Below are positions 59,193 through 64,000 of a DNA stretch of 64,000 bases, piece after piece; positions within the stretch are counted from its first letter, which is position 1; every line of letters begins with the position of its first letter. Position numbers and translations under genes: made by a program. Source of the stretch: Fasciola hepatica (taxonomy: Eukaryota > Platyhelminthes > Trematoda > Plagiorchiida > Fasciolidae). Under the pieces are notes generated by a model that did not search any database, was not told the origin of the DNA, and saw only the letters and a program-made list of their open reading frames with translations. The stretch is from contig CANUEZ040000179.1 of NCBI GenBank assembly GCA_948099385.1, positions 12,294,001 to 12,358,000 on the forward strand, written 5' to 3'.

Positions 59193-59295
59193 AATTGGTG
59201 TAACAAGCAAGGACCAGTGATCTTCCGCCGAGGGGTTCCACATGTTCAATCGGTACAAGCACAACAACAAGAAAAACTCCGCAGCCTGAAGCTCG
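59193..59295 (+). CDS. Candidate internal exon, unknown protein (chain member 4)
   Basis: Acceptor TGAATCACTTTTCAG and donor CTCG|GTAAGCTC enclose 103 bases open only in phase 0 (the other two frames have stops): NWCNKQGPVIFRRGVPHVQS then VQAQQQEKLRSLKL plus one base. The second half is Gln/Glu/Leu/Lys-rich like a coiled-coil start. It accepts 44660 directly. A possible next acceptor, TTGTTTCAG at 59392-59400, leads to short open frames. One ends TADLYSTR* but needs a different phase, so the downstream exon is unknown. Of the candidate internal exons, this has the best combination of sites, single open frame and plausible composition. Confidence 0.4.
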
Positions 59296-59299
59296 GTAA

Positions 59300-61390
59300 G
59301 CTCACCAACAGGTAGCAATGATTACGGTAGTCAGAAATCAGTATGGTGGTTTACAGCCTGGCCGGTGTCTCTGTGGTGGGAAAGTAACTTATTGTTTCAG
59401 AAGGCACAAGCTTTCCGCACTCATTACCAATAAATCTGGCGATTTCATGTCTCTAATGAAAGCAAAACCGACGGCGGACCTATACAGTACTCGTTAGCAA
59501 ATAATCGTTCCTGATAAAGTTCGGTAAATAGGGCGATCAGCTTCGTCGCCAATTGTAAAAGATTGCTCACAAGTGCATACGGTTGTGGGTTGAAATTTGA
59601 TCAACTGATCGTACGTAACTAAAAATCTTTGTTCCGTCCCAGAAAAGACTGAAAAAAAATCCAAAAAGTACTCCACTGATCAAGTGCCATCTAATCCCAT
59701 AATACTGTGTAAGTAGCCTGCCATTGTGTCTGAATGACAAAAAATATTTCCCAGAATTGCAATGATGACTGAGCAGGAGGGCCTCGGATACGCTTACCTG
59801 AGTAGTGGTCACAACCGCGAAATCGGTCGTCGGCTTTGTCCGGTCATCCAAATACAATACCATATTAATTAAATAAAAATCAAATTTCGGGAACATGTAC
59901 CCTTGTTCTGGAGATTAACTTTGACTAACTCACGAAATAAGTTTGGAAGAATTGCCTTGTGATCTCAAAAATCGACTTTCCTTTCATACATGTCCCTTAC
60001 GATTCGAATGACTTTACGGTGACTAACTATACTATTGTTGTGTTGGTAAGAACTGTATTTTTGGATACAAACCACAGGCTTTATTACATCGGCTGATGTG
60101 ATGTACGGAAAATGTATCGGATTCGGTGTCCAATAGATTATTGAAACCACCTGATCAAGTCACGAATTAAATTACGAGAGAACTTAAGAAAATAGCCAAC
60201 AATGTGTGGTGCACATGTTCTATAAAGGGACATTACCAAAGCGTCAAGATGAAAGGCTTAAAATGAAGAAAAAAATAATGCGAATCGTATTAGCTTGCTG
60301 AGGAACATTTGAAAAATTTGAATAAGCAAATCAGATGACAAACACCATGACAGGAATTCCTTTGTATGCCCTCACTGGTAGCGTACCTAGAAATCAGCCA
60401 AAAAAATAACTACAATATGAAGCGGAATGTATAATAAGAGCAGGTTCACAGCGATTTGAAGTGTTGTGTCTGTCTGTCCGTGTGTGGGTGCGTGTATGTG
60501 TGTGACTGAATGTGGTTTCCTGAAGCCACGGTAAGCTAAGTGTGATGATCGTATTGACACACTGCTCAAAATGTACAGTATGCTCAGGTTAACAAACTTC
60601 CGATCCTTTCTCATTCTTTTCACTTCTATAGTCAAACCTGAATGAGGCTGAATCATTAATTTCCTAAACACGGCCAGCTGGTGGCTGTAAAATCCTTCCC
60701 TTTAAAGCGCCCATGATTTTAAGAGTGTGTCTGGCAAAAGCCAAGTGGTCATGTGACAGTAAGCCTCTCGGCGGACGACATATCACAGTATCCAACAAAA
60801 CGATTACTTCTCTGTGAGTTGGTCTTCTAGTTGTTCTTTAGAAATGTTTGTCGTACATTTTCGATCAATTAAACACAGTCCTGCTTTTGCCCAAAGTTTT
60901 TGGCTATTTCGATTTTGTTTTATCCAAGGGTAATCCATCATAATGGTCTGTGGTATGGATTAGTTTTTTGAAAATCTTTGAATATCAAGCCATGCATATT
61001 CTTTATTGTACCTGCTTCACTAGCCCGAAGGTGAACTAATCAACTGTTCAACAAACCTACTGAAGTCAACCAGTAGTCAGCAACTGCACACCTCAGCCCG
61101 TCCTACAAAACTTAGTCCTTTCTTAGTGAAACGGATGCAGTAATTCTGTTGGGAATCACTTCAATAATTGAGACTATTTCACTTGGCTTTTCCCAAAGTG
61201 GCAAAACACGTAGGTCATCCACCGACCTGTAATCGTCCAACGGTCACCAAGGTAAACTCTAGACCTCATGGTCCCCGGATAAAATCCTACTTCAGCCGGT
61301 CACTTCACAGTTCAACAACTCCTAATTAAATATGACTTCCTTCCATAAATATTATATTATTAGGTATCGTAGAAAGAAAGTGACTGGACC
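59300..61390. other. Unassigned sequence
   Basis: No TE protein or strong exon. A degenerate TG-rich tract lies at 60465-60510. Confidence 0.35.
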
Positions 61391-61394
61391 ATTA

Positions 61395-61417
61395 CATATA
61401 TATATATATATATGTAT
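61395..61417. repeat. (TA)n microsatellite, short
   Basis: About 23 bases, mostly TA. Confidence 0.85.
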
Positions 61418-61547
61418 GAAAAAAAGTATATAATACATCTAGATCAGACAAGAGGTCGGATGAATCGCTGCTATGTTCAGTGCCCCTCGCGACACATTGA
61501 GTAGCGTATATGTACACTTCGTATCTACTGAAGTATATCTTATCAGA

Positions 61548-61625
61548 TGAGGGTAAGTGGTCGGTGGCCTTTGAACTCAGAAGTACGGAGATCGAAACTC
61601 CTGTCACCGCCTTTCCAGTCTGTAG
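61548..61625 (+). repeat. tRNA-like segment (SINE family 3)
   Basis: GGGTAAGTGGTCGGTGGCCT (A-box-like) is followed by GGAGATCGAAACTCC (B-box-like, 61589-61602) and TGTCACCGCCTTTCC. It shares the B-box flank with the minus-strand copy at 55545. Confidence 0.4.
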
Positions 61626-62059
61626 TAGACAGCAATAAGCCGTTGCTCAGCTAGTTATCATGACGGACCTATAGGACCTTATACGATTCAGTAAAACGCC
61701 TAATCTCAGGTCTACATCGCTTTTCGTCCTCGATTGGGCATCCCTCTTCTGCTATGCTTTTGCTCAAGCATGGAGTAACGAGAAACGCAAAAGCTGGAAA
61801 ATACCAAAAGTTAAAAGGTTATTTAGGTTGTGAAGTAGAATGGCCAATGTGAGGAAACTTTAACGGAAATACTTAATTCACTAGGTGTATTAAAAGCAGT
61901 CGATCGTTCCAAATTCACTGAGGAAACCACAGGACATTATGCTTGGACTTCCTCTCTCAGTAAACTGGTTGGCAGTGGACACTGAGATGTGTAGGTTATA
62001 TGGACAAAATCATTCACACTGCATGGTGAATGTTTTACGTAAAAATGATCAAGCTTATC

Positions 62060-62800
62060 AAAACAAAAAGCCCCAAGAGAAACTCTGTTCTAGCAGTTGG
62101 AACGTTCAGACAGTGACGTTTGGCAGAACCCCACCTTCGCGATGCTACCGGGCTGCTCATTCTTGGACAGAACACTTCGGTTGTCTACAGAACCATTCCG
62201 CGGAAAGCTTTATGAACCCTGTCAGGATTGTTTTTTTTTTCAGCTCCGCAACGTGCTCTAGGTGCGCAACGAAATCATTTCCCGGATCAAAGTCCACGTC
62301 TTCCGGGTCGCTTCTCGTCCAATACTGACGTACGGTTGAGAAACGTGGCCACTACACGTCGAGGACATCAGAAAACTATAAGTGTTTGACCATTGGTGTC
62401 TGCAAAGGATACTGAAAGTGGCTTGACACGAAAAGCTTTCAAACGAGACATTAAAAAACAGCGTTTCGATATGAAAAGAGCTGTCAGTGTTCTTCCAAAG
62501 CCGACGAATACAGTGGTTTCGAAATGTTTTACGATGCCGGGCACAGAGATCTCAAAATAATGCCTCTCTCCTGTTCCATGTCCAGTATGGCGCTGTCGCC
62601 TCGGGGGACAGCTAAAATCGTGGGTCAGTACGGTCTAAGCGAACGTTGAGGGATAAGGACTTCGGTCTGTCTACGGGTTTTGCAACTGGATGCATAACTG
62701 GATTATCCTGTGCTCGAGTTAGGCTTTCGACCGCCTTTCGTGGATGGGTAACATTCGGGACATGCATGGATCCGACTCATCCTCTTGCAGGAACTAGCGG
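62060..62800 (+). pseudogene. RTE-type LINE 3' end (RT C-terminus)
   Basis: After a run of T near 62230, one frame with scattered stops reads LRNVL*VRNEIISRIKVHVF, RVASRPILTYG*ETWPLHVE, then DIRKL*VFDHWCLQRILKVA (62243-62425), continuing with RRIQWFRNVLRCRAQRSQN and ending near LAGTSGMKVKV (about 62810). The LTYGCETWPLxVEDxRKLxVFDHWCLRxIL block is the well-known C-terminal region of fluke RTE-type RTs, also seen more decayed at 15070-15160. The stops are consistent with point mutations of Cys, Glu and Arg codons. The catalytic RT core is absent, so the copy is 5'-truncated. The 129-codon open frame 61939-62328 overlaps it in the wrong frame and is not a gene. Confidence 0.7.
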
Positions 62801-63107
62801 CATGAAGGTAAAGGTGTAGTAAGTTTACATACAGATCTTAACTGTCATGTATGTGGGTTCTATTTCGTTTAACACGTAACTGGCTAGGATCCAAGCGAGT
62901 AGCGTGAAGTGAACCCAGCAGCTTGTTATCTTCAAACCACGGTACGCCTAGCGGAATTTCCCTTACAAGCGAAAGTTTCAAATTTAGACACGCACAAACG
63001 TAATGGGTTCATCAACCACATGTGACGGTCAATCGACTGAAGAGTTAGATGCCCCCTGATGAGATTAGTTCGCTCACTCTGACTGCTTCCTGTCGGCCTT
63101 ATCCACG

Positions 63108-63110
<3 letters not shown>

Positions 63111-63168
<58 letters not shown>
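63111..63168. repeat. (TA)n microsatellite
   Basis: About 58 bases of perfect TA, some 300 bases beyond the RTE relic. Confidence 0.95.
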
Positions 63169-63171
<3 letters not shown>

Positions 63172-64000
63172 CGACGATGTGCTTTTTAGATGTGTTTTAA
63201 CTTTTGCCTAATAGAATAAATGAAATAATACAAAAGTTAATCTGATAGAATTAGGCGGAGAGTGGTTATCCTCGTACTGTCACAACAGTAGTGACCAAGT
63301 TGAATTTGGACTCCGTGTAGCAGAAACGCTTGCTGAGTCTGAACAACTATCTTGGGATAACCTAGTGAGTGCAAATATCACTCCATCACCGGCCACTTTC
63401 TCAGATTGTTAACCTTTAACTGGTCGTGTCACCCTTCCTGAACTATTGTACTATTTCTATAACAATAAAAAGTGCAGTAAATAATAATACAAAGTTTAGT
63501 TTGTCACCGATACTTAGTCTTTACCCCCAGTTGATTCTCATCTACATTAGTGACCTGTCAATCGGCACATTTATTGAGATATGCCGATGATTGGCCTATC
63601 TGACAGGTTTTTTCTCAAATTTGGGACTTTACTAATTTCCCCAGCTATTTTTCTCATACTTATGATTTCTGTGATTGATTAGGTTTAACCATAACTTTAT
63701 CCAAATATTTACGATTGACTTCTTCTCGTGGCCCAAATGTCATTTCCATAAAAACACATGTTAGAGAAGAAGCTGTCGAATATTCACGAATCTCAATCGA
63801 TGCAAATTTGATGTAGTCATCTCACACTTTAAATTGTGTAAGTAACCGTTGCAGGTTCTCTTTTTAAATATGGAAGTTTACACCTTTCAACGTTAAACAG
63901 AGTGCTATTTCTCCTATTTAGCTATATTTTTCCTCCGTTCTCTTCCAATGTTCCCTTGCTATTCTCTGTTGTTTGCTAAAGAAAAATCATGAAATTATTC
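63169..64000. other. Unassigned AT-rich end of window
   Basis: No feature recognised. Confidence 0.3.

Noticed and set aside
59401..59515. Exon following 59193-59295
   Set aside because: The TTGTTTCAG acceptor is good, but the protein-like frame needs two carried-over bases while 59295 leaves one; the phase-correct frame stops after 17 codons.
61939..62328. 129-codon plus-strand frame as a gene
   Set aside because: It overlaps the RTE-type relic in the wrong frame; the homologous frame is another one with stops.
1..64000. CRISPR arrays, bacterial operons, phage or defence systems, rRNA, spliced-leader RNA
   Set aside because: No regularly spaced repeats, no long intronless genes and no matching RNA motifs; the window is eukaryotic repeat-rich DNA.

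Overview
This window looks like ordinary, repeat-dense nuclear DNA from a digenean fluke (Platyhelminthes). It has no prokaryotic features: no operons, no Shine-Dalgarno-led reading frames and no long genes. The longest open frame is about 150 codons. What can be recognised is a set of decayed retroelement families typical of flatworms, tRNA-derived short repeats, long (TA)n and (CA/GT)n microsatellites, and short open segments bounded by eukaryotic splice signals. The fluke assignment is an inference. It rests on the mix of Penelope-like GIY-YIG fragments, RTE-type and CR1/Jockey-type LINE proteins, tRNA-like repeats and very large introns. I would not name a species.

Layout. 1-930: a tRNA-like SINE, then a Penelope-like (PLE) endonuclease relic on the minus strand with a PLE-like tail on the plus strand. 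1240-1285: a G-quadruplex-type G tract. 6.8-7.8 kb: a minus-strand LINE reverse transcriptase (RT) relic with an intact YADD box. 10.87-11.07 kb: a large near-perfect foldback (second copy at 21.3-21.5 kb, fragment at 40.0 kb). 14.1-15.5 kb: an RTE-type RT relic. 17.9-20.35 kb: a CR1/Jockey-type LINE whose endonuclease domain is split by a PLE fragment. 24.4 kb: another SINE. 31.16-31.42 kb: two tRNA-derived SINEs head to head. 43.08-43.70 kb: the best-preserved PLE GIY-YIG domain. 62.1-62.8 kb: the 3' end of another RTE-type LINE.

Host genes. No complete gene can be read. Several plus-strand segments behave like exons of intron-rich genes. The best are 37805-38015 (strong acceptor, 69 open codons, stop, then AATAAA 32 bases later), 38819-38880, 44582-44660 and 59193-59295. 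The last three, with a possible microexon at 39077-39101, join in one reading frame, which is compatible with one gene spread over more than 20 kb. I recognise none of these peptides. Chance acceptor-donor pairs are common in 64 kb, so all exon calls are hypotheses needing RNA evidence.

The most interesting structures are the PLE-in-LINE nest, the foldback family (its hairpin ends in a GAAAC motif, reminiscent of a decayed hammerhead ribozyme), and the dispersed, phase-compatible exon set.
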